DNA from: Pseudoflavitalea rhizosphaerae
GTDB lineage: Bacteria; Bacteroidota; Bacteroidia; Chitinophagales; Chitinophagaceae
DNA length: 64,000 nucleotides
Reading direction: 5' to 3'
Assembly (NCBI RefSeq): GCF_003991355.1
Contig: NZ_RCSU01000003.1
Span: 310,001 to 374,000 of the forward strand
Position numbers and translations under genes: made by a program. Shown one piece after another: positions 50,650 through 59,522 of this stretch. The first letter of the stretch is position 1. The number at the start of each line of letters is the position of its first letter. A model generated the notes under the pieces. It was not told the DNA's origin. It saw only the letters and a list, made by a program, of their open reading frames with translations, and ran no database searches.

Positions 50650-51417
50650 ATGAAAAAATGTATCAAACTGCTGGCGCTGCTGGCTGTTCCGGCCTCCGTA
50701 CTGCTCAGCAACTGCGACAAAAAGGAAGATTACAAGACTGACCTGGTTTCTGATTATATGATCCTGTCCCCGGGAAAGTATATCACTTATAAGATGGACT
50801 CACTCCGGTTCACCGAGTTCGGTCAGAATGAGATCATCGTCAGCTACGAAGCCAAAGATGTGGTGGACGCCAAACTTGAAGATGGCGAACCCAATACCTG
50901 GCGAATCGTTCGTTACTACCGGCCCTGGGGCAATACCAGCGAAGAAAGCTGGACTCCCCAGATCGCATATCAGGTGACTGTTCTCAATGACGGACTGAAA
51001 GTTCTGGAAGACAATCTCACTTATACAAAACTCAAACTTCCTGTGAAGGAAGGATTGTCCTGGTACGGCAACGCCCTGCTCCCCCTGCATCCCCTGGCGC
51101 CAAGATACCAGTTCAGCAACGATGGGAATATGCGCGACTGGGAGTACATCTATGAAAATGTTGACCAGCCCGTTACCATTGAAGATGTGGACTATGCCAA
51201 TACTGTTACTGTTTTCCAGGTAGGCGATTCACAGAATGCTCCCGTTACCGAACCCGATCTTATCGGCTATCGCAACTACTCTACAGAAACCTACGCAAAA
51301 GGCATCGGCCTTGTGAGCCGCGAAACCATCATGTGGGAATACCAGCCAAAGAATGGCGACAAGCCCGCATTCAAAACAGGTTTCGGTATCAAACTTTCCA
51401 TTACTGGACATAACTAA
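50650..51417 (+). CDS. Hypothetical lipoprotein
   Basis: A 255-residue protein with a lipoprotein signal (lipobox VLLSNC, Cys22) followed by a charged spacer and a beta-rich domain. Recurrent Tyr/Trp-containing strands (YMILSPGKYITYKMDSLRF, TWRIVRYYRPWGNT, YTKLKLPVKEGLSWYGNA) and the end ETIMWEYQPKNGDKPAF suggest one globular domain of about 220 residues. I do not recognise a family or active site. It follows mnmA by 61 bp and could be co-transcribed, but no functional link is seen. Confidence 0.72.
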   Translation: MKKCIKLLALLAVPASVLLSNCDKKEDYKTDLVSDYMILSPGKYITYKMDSLRFTEFGQNEIIVSYEAKDVVDAKLEDGEPNTWRIVRYYRPWGNTSEESWTPQIAYQVTVLNDGLKVLEDNLTYTKLKLPVKEGLSWYGNALLPLHPLAPRYQFSNDGNMRDWEYIYENVDQPVTIEDVDYANTVTVFQVGDSQNAPVTEPDLIGYRNYSTETYAKGIGLVSRETIMWEYQPKNGDKPAFKTGFGIKLSITGHN

Positions 51418-51446
51418 TTAAAGTAATCCAGCCGTTCCGGCTGTTC

Positions 51447-52643
51447 CTATGGTTTCCTGAAGAGTGCGACAAACATGGTGTCTGCTTTCCTGTGGTATCC
51501 CTTCAACACTTCCATTTTTACCAGTTCCAGACCAGTATTGGCGAGGATATGTTCCACCACTTCTTCATTCTCTTTCCTGAACACAGAACAGGTGATATAC
51601 AGGAAATAGCCGTTATCCGCCACATGCGGGGCCGCATTGATAACGATCTTCTTTTGGAGGCTGCAATAAGTATCGATGGAAGGAGTTTCGAAAAAATGCA
51701 ACCACTCCGGTGTTCTCCCCCAGGTACCCGATCCGCTGCAGGGCACATCGGCAATGATGAGATCATAATTGTATTTGGAAGGATTACGACCGCTGCCAAT
51801 AGCCATATCTGCCAGTAACGACTGGTACTGCCCGATCCCCGCCTCGTTGAATCTCTTTGCCAGGTTCACCAGTATCTGTTCTCGTTTGTCCGATACTGTT
51901 ATAGTCAGCTTTTTGAAGGTATCGAAAGCCAGAATAGTTTTCCCGCCACTACCCGCACAGCAATCCCAGAGCCTGATACCAGCCTTTGTTGAAGGCACCA
52001 GTTGCATGAGCTCCTGTACCTGTTGTGAACTGAGGTCCTGCACAACAGCTTCTGTATTGAGTTTGATCACTTCATCGATCTTTGAGCTGTTGGGTATTGC
52101 AAAGGCAGCGGGTGTAATTTGTTGGTAACTGATTGCTGCCTTTGTAAGCTTATCGGCTACTTGTTTCTCTTTACCTGGCCTCGCGCGCAGGAAAAGATCA
52201 GGTTGCATAAATAAAGAGGCCGTGAATGGATTTGGATCGATAGTCCCACTGAGCTGGTCCAGCCAGGGAAAAATGGTTGTGTTTGCTTTTTCCCAGGCAT
52301 TGGCATCGCCGGTGATCAATGTGAATTTTTCAGCGATGCTGAGGTGAAGTGCTGTGTTCCATTCCGGTTTGAGTTGTTCGAGGATGGGATCGGAAACATT
52401 TTCTGAAGTAGGATTGATACAAAGGAAATGTCCTGCGAGTATCCTGTCTTCAATAGAAAGTATTTTCAATGATCCTCCCAACCGCCAGTAAGCGTAGCAC
52501 AATCCGGAGATCTGCTTTCTGTCGCGGCTCCCGAATTTCTTATGCTGCGCAAAGAAGGCGCGGATATACCGGTGGAAAGGTTCTTTTCCGTTATAGCCTT
52601 CAATGATCTGCCGGGCGGATTGGAGATGGGAGTAATACCTCAT
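51447..52643 (-). CDS. RsmB/NOP-family RNA (cytosine-5) methyltransferase
   Basis: A 398-residue SAM-dependent methyltransferase of the NOL1/NOP2/sun family. The N-terminal 190 residues form the RNA-binding domain (HRYIRAFFAQHKKFGSRDRK). The catalytic domain has the SAM loop WDCCAGSGGKTILAFD near residue 228, the catalytic motif IADVPCSGSGTWGRTPEW near 295 and TCSVFRKENEEVVE near 350; the two Cys residues in PCSG and TCS are the usual catalytic pair. Target is probably rRNA or tRNA cytosine. It is separated from odhB by a terminator. Confidence 0.92.
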   Translation of the reverse strand: MRYYSHLQSARQIIEGYNGKEPFHRYIRAFFAQHKKFGSRDRKQISGLCYAYWRLGGSLKILSIEDRILAGHFLCINPTSENVSDPILEQLKPEWNTALHLSIAEKFTLITGDANAWEKANTTIFPWLDQLSGTIDPNPFTASLFMQPDLFLRARPGKEKQVADKLTKAAISYQQITPAAFAIPNSSKIDEVIKLNTEAVVQDLSSQQVQELMQLVPSTKAGIRLWDCCAGSGGKTILAFDTFKKLTITVSDKREQILVNLAKRFNEAGIGQYQSLLADMAIGSGRNPSKYNYDLIIADVPCSGSGTWGRTPEWLHFFETPSIDTYCSLQKKIVINAAPHVADNGYFLYITCSVFRKENEEVVEHILANTGLELVKMEVLKGYHRKADTMFVALFRKP

Positions 52644-52668
52644 GGATGCAAAAGTACTATGCTATTTC

Positions 52669-52700
52669 AAAAAAGAAGGCGAAGCTTCAGCTCCGCCTTC
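52669..52700 (-). terminator. Rho-independent terminator after odhB
   Basis: On the minus strand GAAGGCG...CGCCTTC forms a 7-bp stem around an inner AGCT-containing palindromic loop, followed by TTTTTT. It starts 27 bp after the odhB stop. Confidence 0.88.
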
Positions 52701-52726
52701 GATTATCTTTACTATCACTAATAAAC

Positions 52727-53977
52727 TTACAGTTCCAGCAAGCTCTTCACCGGATCTTTTCCGATCAGCAGTTGCTCAGGATTTTCCAGCAACTCCTTCA
52801 CGCGAACCAGGAAGCTTACAGACTCACGGCCATCGATGATCCTGTGATCATAGCTCAATGCTACATACATCATCGGCCTGATCACCACCTGGCCATTCAT
52901 GGCCATTGGGCGCTCCTGGATCTTGTGCATACCCAGGATAGCAGACTGAGGAAGATTGATGATAGGTGTACTCATCAGGCTACCGAACACCCCACCATTG
53001 GTGATGGTGAACGTACCGCCCTGGAGCTCTTCCATCGTGAGTTTATTGTCTTTGGCTTTACCGGCCAGTTCAATCACTTTCTTTTCGATATCGGCCATGC
53101 TGAGACTTTCCACATTACGGATAACCGGCACCGTGAGACCGCGGGGTGTTGATACAGCGATGGAAATATCGGCATAATCATGGTACACCAGCTGATCGCC
53201 ATCGATATAGGCATTTACGGCAGGCCACTCCTGCAATGCAATGGAGCATGCTTTGGAGAAGAAGCTCATGAAACCGAGGCCCACGCCATGCATTTCCTTG
53301 AACTTGTCCTTGTATTTGGTACGGATCGCCATGATATTGGTCATGTCCACTTCATTGAAAGTGGTGAGCATGGCGGTTGTATTCTTGGATTCCACCAGCC
53401 TGCGTGAGATGGTCTTACGCAGTTGGCTCATCTTTTCACTTCTCTTATCGCGGTTGAACAGCGCTTTGCCTCCGGTAACTTTTCCGGGATTGCTGAGTGC
53501 TGCCAGCACATCGTCTTTTATGATCTTTCCCTGGTAGCCGGTAGGAGTAACAGATTTGGGGTCCACTTTTTTGTCGGCAATGATGGCAGCAGCAACAGGT
53601 GTAGCCTTGATATCATTGGGAACGGAAGCAACAGGAGCGGCGCTTTGCGCGGGAGCGGCTTCTTTTTTGGGAGCGGCGGCTTCGGCAGCTTTTCCGTTGG
53701 AAGCAGCAGCAGCGGGCGCTTCGGCCTTCTCAGGCTTCGCAGCTGTTTCATCGATGGTGGCCAGCACGTCTCCGATCTTCAGGGTATCACCTTCGGCAGC
53801 ACCTCCGGTTTTGAGCACACCTGCTTTCTCGGCATTTACTTCAAAAGTCGCTTTCTCGCTTTCCAGCTCTGCAATCACTTCATCTCTCTCTACATAATCC
53901 CCGTCTTTCTTCACCCATTTCAAAAGGGTTACTTCACTGATGGATTCGCCTACTGTAGGAACTTTAATATCGATCAT
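52727..53977 (-). CDS. odhB: Dihydrolipoyllysine-residue succinyltransferase (E2 of 2-oxoglutarate dehydrogenase)
   Basis: A 416-residue E2 subunit. Residues 1-76 are the lipoyl domain with the modified Lys42 in [11 protein letters not shown]. An Ala/Pro/Glu-rich linker follows (to about 130), then the peripheral-subunit-binding domain ([28 protein letters not shown]) and the catalytic domain with the active-site SYDHRIIDG (His378, Asp382). It follows sucA by 41 bp and is co-transcribed with it. The E3 gene is not in the window. Confidence 0.96.
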   Translation of the reverse strand: MIDIKVPTVGESISEVTLLKWVKKDGDYVERDEVIAELESEKATFEVNAEKAGVLKTGGAAEGDTLKIGDVLATIDETAAKPEKAEAPAAAASNGKAAEAAAPKKEAAPAQSAAPVASVPNDIKATPVAAAIIADKKVDPKSVTPTGYQGKIIKDDVLAALSNPGKVTGGKALFNRDKRSEKMSQLRKTISRRLVESKNTTAMLTTFNEVDMTNIMAIRTKYKDKFKEMHGVGLGFMSFFSKACSIALQEWPAVNAYIDGDQLVYHDYADISIAVSTPRGLTVPVIRNVESLSMADIEKKVIELAGKAKDNKLTMEELQGGTFTITNGGVFGSLMSTPIINLPQSAILGMHKIQERPMAMNGQVVIRPMMYVALSYDHRIIDGRESVSFLVRVKELLENPEQLLIGKDPVKSLLEL

Positions 53978-54018
53978 AAAATTTGTTTCGTATTATCTGT
54001 ATCTGTAGTGTTGATCAA

Positions 54019-56778
54019 TCAAATTGAAAAGGCTGTATCGATGATCTCTGCCTGTTCCTGCGCATGCACTTTAGCATAACCGGTAGCTGTAGCCGCACTT
54101 GGCTGACGGCTGATCACACCATAGTTGATGCTGGTCAGGTTCATTTTCAGGAAGCTGGCGGCGCCCATGTTCAGCGGTTCTTCCTGGACCCAGAACCAGG
54201 TGGCCTTACTGTATTTCGCATACAGGGCTTCCAGTTGTTTCAGTGGCAGCGGGTACAATTGCTCCAGGCGGATGATGGCCGTATCTTTCTTACCTTCTTT
54301 CTGCTGACGGTCCAGGAGATCGTAGTAGATCTTACCACTACAGAACAGGACTTTGGTTACTTCCTCTGCATTCACAAAATTGTCGTCGATCACTTCTTTG
54401 AAACCTCCGTTCAGGAACTCATCCATTTTGGAATAAGTGCCTGGGTGGCGCAGGTTCGCTTTGGGAGCGAAGTTGATCCATGGTTTGCGGAATGGCCATG
54501 CCAGTTGCCTGCGCATCGCGTGGAAGAAGTTGGAAGCGGTGGTGATATTGGTCAAAACCATATTCAACTCTGCAGCCATTGCCAGGAATCGTTCCATACG
54601 GGCGGAACTGTGCTCAGGGCCCTGCCCTTCATAACCATGGGGCAGCAGCATTACCACTCCATCCATGCGGTTCCATTTCTGCTCACCGGCAGAGATGAAC
54701 TGATCGATCATGGTCTGAGCGCCATTGCTGAAATCTCCGAACTGCGCTTCCCAGAGTACGAGGCTGTTGGGATTGGCTAACGCGTAGCCGTATTCGAAAC
54801 CGAGCACAGCGTATTCGCTGAGCAGTGAATTGTAGATCCTGAATTTCCCGGTAGCGCCGGGGATATTGCTGAGACGGCTATACGACTGATCAGTATTCTC
54901 GTCCCTCAGTACAGCATGACGGTGAGAGAAAGTGCCGCGGCAAACATCCTGTCCGCTCATGCGCACATCGTTTCCATCCGCCAGCAGGCTTCCGTAAGCG
55001 AGCAACTCTGCAGTGGCCCAATCAATCTTTCCTTCTTCAGTGAATAATTTCACCTTGTCCTGGATGATCTTCTCCACTTTCCTCAGTGGTTTGAAATCGG
55101 CAGGCCAGGTCATGAGTGCGTCGAAGATCTTTTTGAAGCTCTCCTGGCTGATAGCTGTATCGGGGCTCTGGTCGAAATCTTCGGTAGTGGCCTTTCGCAG
55201 GCTCTTCCACCAGATCTCGGGTTGCTGATAATGATATGGAAGCGGATGTTGTTTTACTTCATCCAGTCTTTCCTGGAGATCGCTCCAGAATTTCTTTTCC
55301 ATTTCTTTCGCCAGGTCTTTGGCATCGGCCTCACCGTTCTCCAGCAGGAAGTTGGTATAAACTTCCCGGGGATTGGGGTGTTTATCGATCAATGCATAGA
55401 GACCGGGTTGTGTGAACTTCGGATCATCGCCTTCGTTGTGACCATGTTTACGGTAACATACCATATCGATGAAGAAATCTTCATTGAACTCCTGGCGGTA
55501 ACGGATGGCGATCTCTGCGCATTTCACTACTGCTTCTGCATCGTCTCCGTTCACGTGCATCACCGGCGCCTGGATCATGGCGGCGAGAGAGGTACAGTAG
55601 TCGGAGCTTCTTGCATCATCGAAATCGGTGGTGAAACCGATCTGGTTATTGATCACGAAATGAAGTGTGCCGCCGGTGTAGTAACCTTTAAGGTCGCTCA
55701 TCTGGGCCACTTCATAAACTACACCCTGTCCTGCGATACTTGCATCGCCGTGGATCAGGATGGGGAGGATCTTATCGTAATCGCTTTCATAAAGCACATC
55801 GGCTTTTGCGCGTGCGAATCCTACAACTACCGGATCAACCGCTTCCAGGTGTGATGGGTTGGGCATGAGTTTGAGGTGGATGGTCTTGCCTTCGGGCGTA
55901 TTCACTTCACTGCCGTAGCCGAGGTGGTATTTCACGTCGCCGGAGCCCATGGTCTGGTCCATTTTTGCAGTGCCTTCAAATTCGCTGAAGATCTGCTCAT
56001 AGGTTTTGCCCATGATATTGGCCAGTACGTTGAGACGTCCGCGGTGCGCCATTCCGATCACCACTTCCTGCACACCGCCGTCGGCAGCAGCATTGATAAT
56101 GGCATCGAGAGCGGGAATGGTGGTTTCGCCACCTTCCAGCGAAAATCTTTTCTGACCAACATATTTGGTATGGAGGAATTTCTCGAACATCACGCCCTGG
56201 TTCAGTTTTTCCAGGATGCGTTTTTTCTGCGGAAGGCCAAGTGGCTTCGCAAAATTCCTTTCCATTTCATTGGTGAGCCAGTCTACTTTTTTCTGGTCAC
56301 TGATGTATTTGAATTCGAGGCCCACATGGTTGGCATAGGTTTGCTGCAGGTGTGCCAGAATGTTCTTCAGGCTGGTTGTGCCCAGTCCGATAAGGTTACC
56401 GGCCTGGAAGGACTTTTCGAGGTCTGCTTCGGAGAGACCGTAAAATGACAATTCCAGGTTGGCGCCGCGATCCTTGCGCTGGCGGATGGGATTGGTTTTG
56501 GCAATGAGATGGCCTTTGTTGCGGTAACCGAGGATGAGGCGGTAGGCGCCGACTTCTTTCTTCCAGTCGATACCAGTACCTGCTGTTCCTGCCTCAGTGG
56601 CTACGCCATTGGCAGCGTGTCCGTTAGAGCCGGCTTTACCTTCAGCTACAGCAAAATCAAAACCTTCGAAAAATTTTCTGAACTCGGGATCTACACCTTC
56701 TGGGTTTTTCAAAAAATCCTGGTATAGGCTCTCAATAAAGGCAGGATGAGAGTTAGTGATATACGAAAAGTCCTTCAT
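54019..56778 (-). CDS. sucA: 2-oxoglutarate dehydrogenase E1 component
   Basis: A 919-residue thiamine-diphosphate enzyme of the TCA cycle. Landmarks: FSYITNSHPAFIESLYQDFL at the N-terminus, VEVVIGMAHRGRLNVLANIMG-type text in the active site (here VVIGMAHRGRLNVLANI), the ThDP-binding HGDASIAGQGVVYE and INNQIGFTTD, and the C-terminal ALANPNSLVLWEAQFGDFSN with LPHGYEGQGPEHSSAR. It has its own -7 box (56818-56825) and forms an operon with odhB. Confidence 0.97.
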   Translation of the reverse strand: MKDFSYITNSHPAFIESLYQDFLKNPEGVDPEFRKFFEGFDFAVAEGKAGSNGHAANGVATEAGTAGTGIDWKKEVGAYRLILGYRNKGHLIAKTNPIRQRKDRGANLELSFYGLSEADLEKSFQAGNLIGLGTTSLKNILAHLQQTYANHVGLEFKYISDQKKVDWLTNEMERNFAKPLGLPQKKRILEKLNQGVMFEKFLHTKYVGQKRFSLEGGETTIPALDAIINAAADGGVQEVVIGMAHRGRLNVLANIMGKTYEQIFSEFEGTAKMDQTMGSGDVKYHLGYGSEVNTPEGKTIHLKLMPNPSHLEAVDPVVVGFARAKADVLYESDYDKILPILIHGDASIAGQGVVYEVAQMSDLKGYYTGGTLHFVINNQIGFTTDFDDARSSDYCTSLAAMIQAPVMHVNGDDAEAVVKCAEIAIRYRQEFNEDFFIDMVCYRKHGHNEGDDPKFTQPGLYALIDKHPNPREVYTNFLLENGEADAKDLAKEMEKKFWSDLQERLDEVKQHPLPYHYQQPEIWWKSLRKATTEDFDQSPDTAISQESFKKIFDALMTWPADFKPLRKVEKIIQDKVKLFTEEGKIDWATAELLAYGSLLADGNDVRMSGQDVCRGTFSHRHAVLRDENTDQSYSRLSNIPGATGKFRIYNSLLSEYAVLGFEYGYALANPNSLVLWEAQFGDFSNGAQTMIDQFISAGEQKWNRMDGVVMLLPHGYEGQGPEHSSARMERFLAMAAELNMVLTNITTASNFFHAMRRQLAWPFRKPWINFAPKANLRHPGTYSKMDEFLNGGFKEVIDDNFVNAEEVTKVLFCSGKIYYDLLDRQQKEGKKDTAIIRLEQLYPLPLKQLEALYAKYSKATWFWVQEEPLNMGAASFLKMNLTSINYGVISRQPSAATATGYAKVHAQEQAEIIDTAFSI

Positions 56779-56817
56779 GAAGAAGCGGTTGAATCTAAAT
56801 GTTTAAAATTCGGGCTA

Positions 56818-56825
56818 CAAATATA
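56818..56825 (-). promoter_or_regulatory. Putative -7 box of sucA-odhB
   Basis: TATATTTG on the minus strand matches the TAnnTTTG consensus and lies 40 bp before the sucA start. The expected -33 TTG is only partly matched (TTA), so the assignment is moderate. Confidence 0.5.
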
Positions 56826-56975
56826 ACCACGATTGGTCTGATTAACAGGAGATCAGGTTATTTTTTGCATTAAAGTTAAGGCAATAATCAGGCCGTGGGC
56901 TGAAATGGCCGCTGGCGTGACATTTCAGCAGATTTGAAGCATTCATTGGTAGCCATTGTATTAACAAAGTCAGGG

Positions 56976-57109
56976 GGTTCGCCAGGGGTTCGCCTCCGGC
57001 GAGTGACTCCATCTTAGAATTTCGGGGAGCCCACTCGCTCGCCTCCGGCGAGTGAGCTTTATTCAGTCGCCTCTGGCGACGCGGTGTTCGCCGGAGGCGA
57101 GCGACTGGC
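56976..57109 (+). repeat. Family 1 repeat, copy 6, truncated and preceded by a fragment
   Basis: The main part (57031-57109) has H1 (CTCGCCTCCGGCGAG), the AT-rich linker, H2 (GTCGCCTCTGGCGAC) and the GCGGTG loop, then GTTCGCCGGAGGCGAGCGACTGG. The last block joins the start of H3 directly to the outer part of the right arm, as if the segment between two CGCCGGAGGCGA-like sequences had been deleted. A separate piece at 56976-57007 repeats a half arm (TTCGCCTCCGGCGAGTGAC). It lies between the divergent sucA and rpsT genes, unlike the other copies, which follow stop codons. Confidence 0.85.
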
Positions 57110-57154
57110 GGCTCTCCGAACAGGAAATTTCTGCTGGTAACAACATTTTTTGAT

Positions 57155-57162
57155 TACCTTTG
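57155..57162 (+). promoter_or_regulatory. Upstream -7 box in the rpsT leader region
   Basis: TACCTTTG, a match to TAnnTTTG, lies 132 bp upstream of the second, better placed rpsT promoter. It would start a transcript through 57170-57317 that could be a long rpsT leader or a small RNA. The interval has a CCGG-rich segment (57176-57240) but no terminator that I can see. Confidence 0.4.
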
Positions 57163-57262
57163 CCGCTCATTTATCACCCGGTAAATGGCTAAGGATCTGA
57201 AGTTTGGATCTTAATCCCGGATAAGTTCCGGAAAAAAGCCCGACAATTTTTTATTAAACTTG

Positions 57263-57294
57263 TTTGGTTAGTATCCCTTCAACTCTTACCTTTG
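57263..57294 (+). promoter_or_regulatory. Promoter of rpsT
   Basis: A -33 element TTTG at 57263-57266 and a -7 box TACCTTTG at 57287-57294 with a 20-bp gap form the clearest Bacteroidota promoter in the window. It lies 23 bp before the rpsT ATG. Confidence 0.75.
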
Positions 57295-57317
57295 CCGTCC
57301 TTAATTTTAGAAACGAA

Positions 57318-57575
57318 ATGGCAAATCATAAGGCTACCAAAAAAGATGTGCGTCAGGCCGCAAAACGTCGCGAAAGAAATAAATATTACGGAAAGACCAC
57401 CCGCAATGCAATCCGTGACCTGAAGGCATTGAAAACAGGTAAGGAAGCCGGCGAGCAACTGCCTGAAGTGGCATCCATGATCGACAAGCTCGCAAAAAGA
57501 GGCGTTATTCACCGTAACAAAGCAGCTAACCTGAAAAGTAAGCTCGCCAAGAACGTGAACGCTCTGGCAAACTAA
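57318..57575 (+). CDS. rpsT: 30S ribosomal protein S20
   Basis: An 85-residue basic helical protein that binds 16S rRNA. It begins MANHKATKKDVRQAAKRRER and has the KRGVIHRNKAANLKSKLAK C-terminal segment conserved in S20. The ATG at 57318 is used; the open frame upstream of it overlaps the promoter. It is monocistronic with a strong promoter and terminator. Confidence 0.97.
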   Translation: MANHKATKKDVRQAAKRRERNKYYGKTTRNAIRDLKALKTGKEAGEQLPEVASMIDKLAKRGVIHRNKAANLKSKLAKNVNALAN

Positions 57576-57599
57576 GCTATCGAACGTATTTTAATATAT

Positions 57600-57627
57600 C
57601 AGTCCCGCTGACAAGGCGGGACTTTTT
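57600..57627 (+). terminator. Rho-independent terminator after rpsT
   Basis: AGTCCCGC-tgacaag-GCGGGACT forms an 8-bp perfect stem followed by TTTTC. It starts 25 bp after the rpsT stop. Confidence 0.9.
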
Positions 57628-57736
57628 CGTTTTCGGCCTGCTCCTCCTCTTATCTTCCTTCGTTATTACCCTTCACCATTTTTTCTGCATCCTGTTCCCA
57701 TCGCTTTCCTATTTTTATCTTCCAACCTGGTCAACT

Positions 57737-59467
57737 ATGCGAAAATCTACACTGCTATTAATCACCTGTTTCATTTCACATCTGGTCATGAGCCAGCCCA
57801 TCACCACAACTTTTGAGCAAACAAACGGAAAAGAAACGCCCACATACCCACAGATCATCGCCTGGTGGAAACAACTCGATCAAAAATTCGCTGAAGTGCA
57901 AATGCTCACTATGGGCCCAACAGATGCAGGCTTTCCGCTGCACCTCGTGATCCTGTCCAAAGACAAAGACACCAACCTGGCCAGCCTCCGCAAAAAGAAC
58001 AAACGCATCATCCTCATCAATAACGGCATCCATCCCGGCGAGCCCGATGGGATCGACGCCAGCATGCTGCTGGCCCGCGACATCCTTACCAATAAAGCAA
58101 GCCTTCCTTCCAATGTAGTACTCGCCATCATCCCAGTTTACAATATCGGCGGATGTCTCAACCGTAGCGAATACTATCGCGTAGACCAGAACGGCCCCGA
58201 TGCATTCGGCTCCCGCGGCAATTCACAAAACCTCGACCTCAACCGTGATTTCATCAAATGCGACTCCAAAGAAGCACGCTCCTTCGCAGAGATCTTCCAT
58301 AACTGCGATCCGGATGTATTTGTAGACAATCATGTGAGCAATGGCGCCGACTACCAGCATATCATGACGTTACTCAGCTCGCAGCACAACAAACTCGGCG
58401 GCGCCATGGGAGAATTCCTGCACAATACTTTCGAGCCAGCTTTATATAAAGAGATGAAGGAAAAGGATTTTGAAATGGTGCCTTATGTGGACTTCGCCGG
58501 TAAAACTCCGGAAGAAGGACTAAACGCCTATTTCGATGGGCCCCGCTACAGCAGCGGCTACGCAACGCTCTGGCATAGCTTCGCCTTTGTGCCGGAAACG
58601 CATATGCTCAAAAACTATCTGCAACGGGTAGCTGCCACTTATGTGCTCATGCAATGCTTTATCAACTTCACATCCCAATACAGTGAACAGATAAAAACAC
58701 TGAGAGATCAAACGAAAAAGGCAACCGCAATACAGTCTTCCTTCCCTATCGCCTGGCAGGCAGATAAGCAGGTGTCCATCCCCGTTACTTACAAAGGATA
58801 TGGCTCAGGCATGAAGAGCAGCGAGGTCTCCGGCCTCCCCCGCTTGTATTACGATCGCACCAAGCCCTGGACAAAAGAAATTCCCTATTTCCATCAATAC
58901 AATGTAAAAACAACGGTGGAAAAACCTAAAGCATATATCATTCCGCAGGGCTGGTGGAAAGTGATCGGGTTGCTGAAACTGAACCGCATCAAAATGCGCC
59001 GTCTCACCAATGACAGCACCATCAACGTGGAAGCATACCGTATCGAAAGCTATACCGCTTCCTCCCGCCCCTACGAGTTGCACCATAACAATAGTGAAGT
59101 AAAGATCAGCAGCCGCAACCTCACCAAAACATTCCGCAAGGGCGATTACTATATACCGTTAGACCAGGCGGGCAACCGTTTCCTGGTGGAAGTACTGGAG
59201 CCTCAGGCGCCGGATTCCTATTTCGCCTGGAATTTCTTCGATGGTATCTTGTCACAGAAAGAAGGATTCAGCAGTTATGCTTTTGAAGACAAGGCAGCAG
59301 ATTATCTCAAAGAGCATCCGGAACTGAGAACAAGACTGAATGAAAAAAAGGCCGCGGATACGGCCTTTGGGAAAAGCGCTTTCGCGCAGCTCGATTTCAT
59401 CTTTAAAAATTCACCCTGGTACGAGCCAGGGCATATGCAATACCCTGTATACCGCGTAGTGAACTGA
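57737..59467 (+). CDS. M14-family zinc carboxypeptidase
   Basis: A 576-residue secreted metallopeptidase. The signal peptide covers residues 1-19. The zinc site is HPGEPDG near residue 98 (His, Glu) with the third ligand in VDNHVSNGADYQH near 198; NLDLNRDF is a substrate-binding part and VPETHM near 285 carries the catalytic Glu. The C-terminal 230 residues form a beta-rich extension (YIPLDQAGNRFLVEVLEP). It differs from the M14 protein at 46799 in size and architecture, so the two are not recent copies. Probably a periplasmic peptidase. Confidence 0.9.
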   Translation: MRKSTLLLITCFISHLVMSQPITTTFEQTNGKETPTYPQIIAWWKQLDQKFAEVQMLTMGPTDAGFPLHLVILSKDKDTNLASLRKKNKRIILINNGIHPGEPDGIDASMLLARDILTNKASLPSNVVLAIIPVYNIGGCLNRSEYYRVDQNGPDAFGSRGNSQNLDLNRDFIKCDSKEARSFAEIFHNCDPDVFVDNHVSNGADYQHIMTLLSSQHNKLGGAMGEFLHNTFEPALYKEMKEKDFEMVPYVDFAGKTPEEGLNAYFDGPRYSSGYATLWHSFAFVPETHMLKNYLQRVAATYVLMQCFINFTSQYSEQIKTLRDQTKKATAIQSSFPIAWQADKQVSIPVTYKGYGSGMKSSEVSGLPRLYYDRTKPWTKEIPYFHQYNVKTTVEKPKAYIIPQGWWKVIGLLKLNRIKMRRLTNDSTINVEAYRIESYTASSRPYELHHNNSEVKISSRNLTKTFRKGDYYIPLDQAGNRFLVEVLEPQAPDSYFAWNFFDGILSQKEGFSSYAFEDKAADYLKEHPELRTRLNEKKAADTAFGKSAFAQLDFIFKNSPWYEPGHMQYPVYRVVN

Positions 59468-59522
59468 TATGCAAGGCTGCCGGTCGCTCATCCCCCAACG
59501 CGCGGCCGGGCAGCGTCTCACA

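Noticed and set aside
49473-50720. A 415-codon frame antisense to mnmA
   Set aside because: mnmA has all catalytic residues on the other strand; the antisense product resembles nothing and spans the mnmA terminator region and next gene start.
57184-57213. A nine-codon frame (MAKDLKFGS) upstream of rpsT resembling the start of GroEL
   Set aside because: It ends at once in a stop codon, no GroEL sequence follows in any frame, and the match is short enough to be chance.
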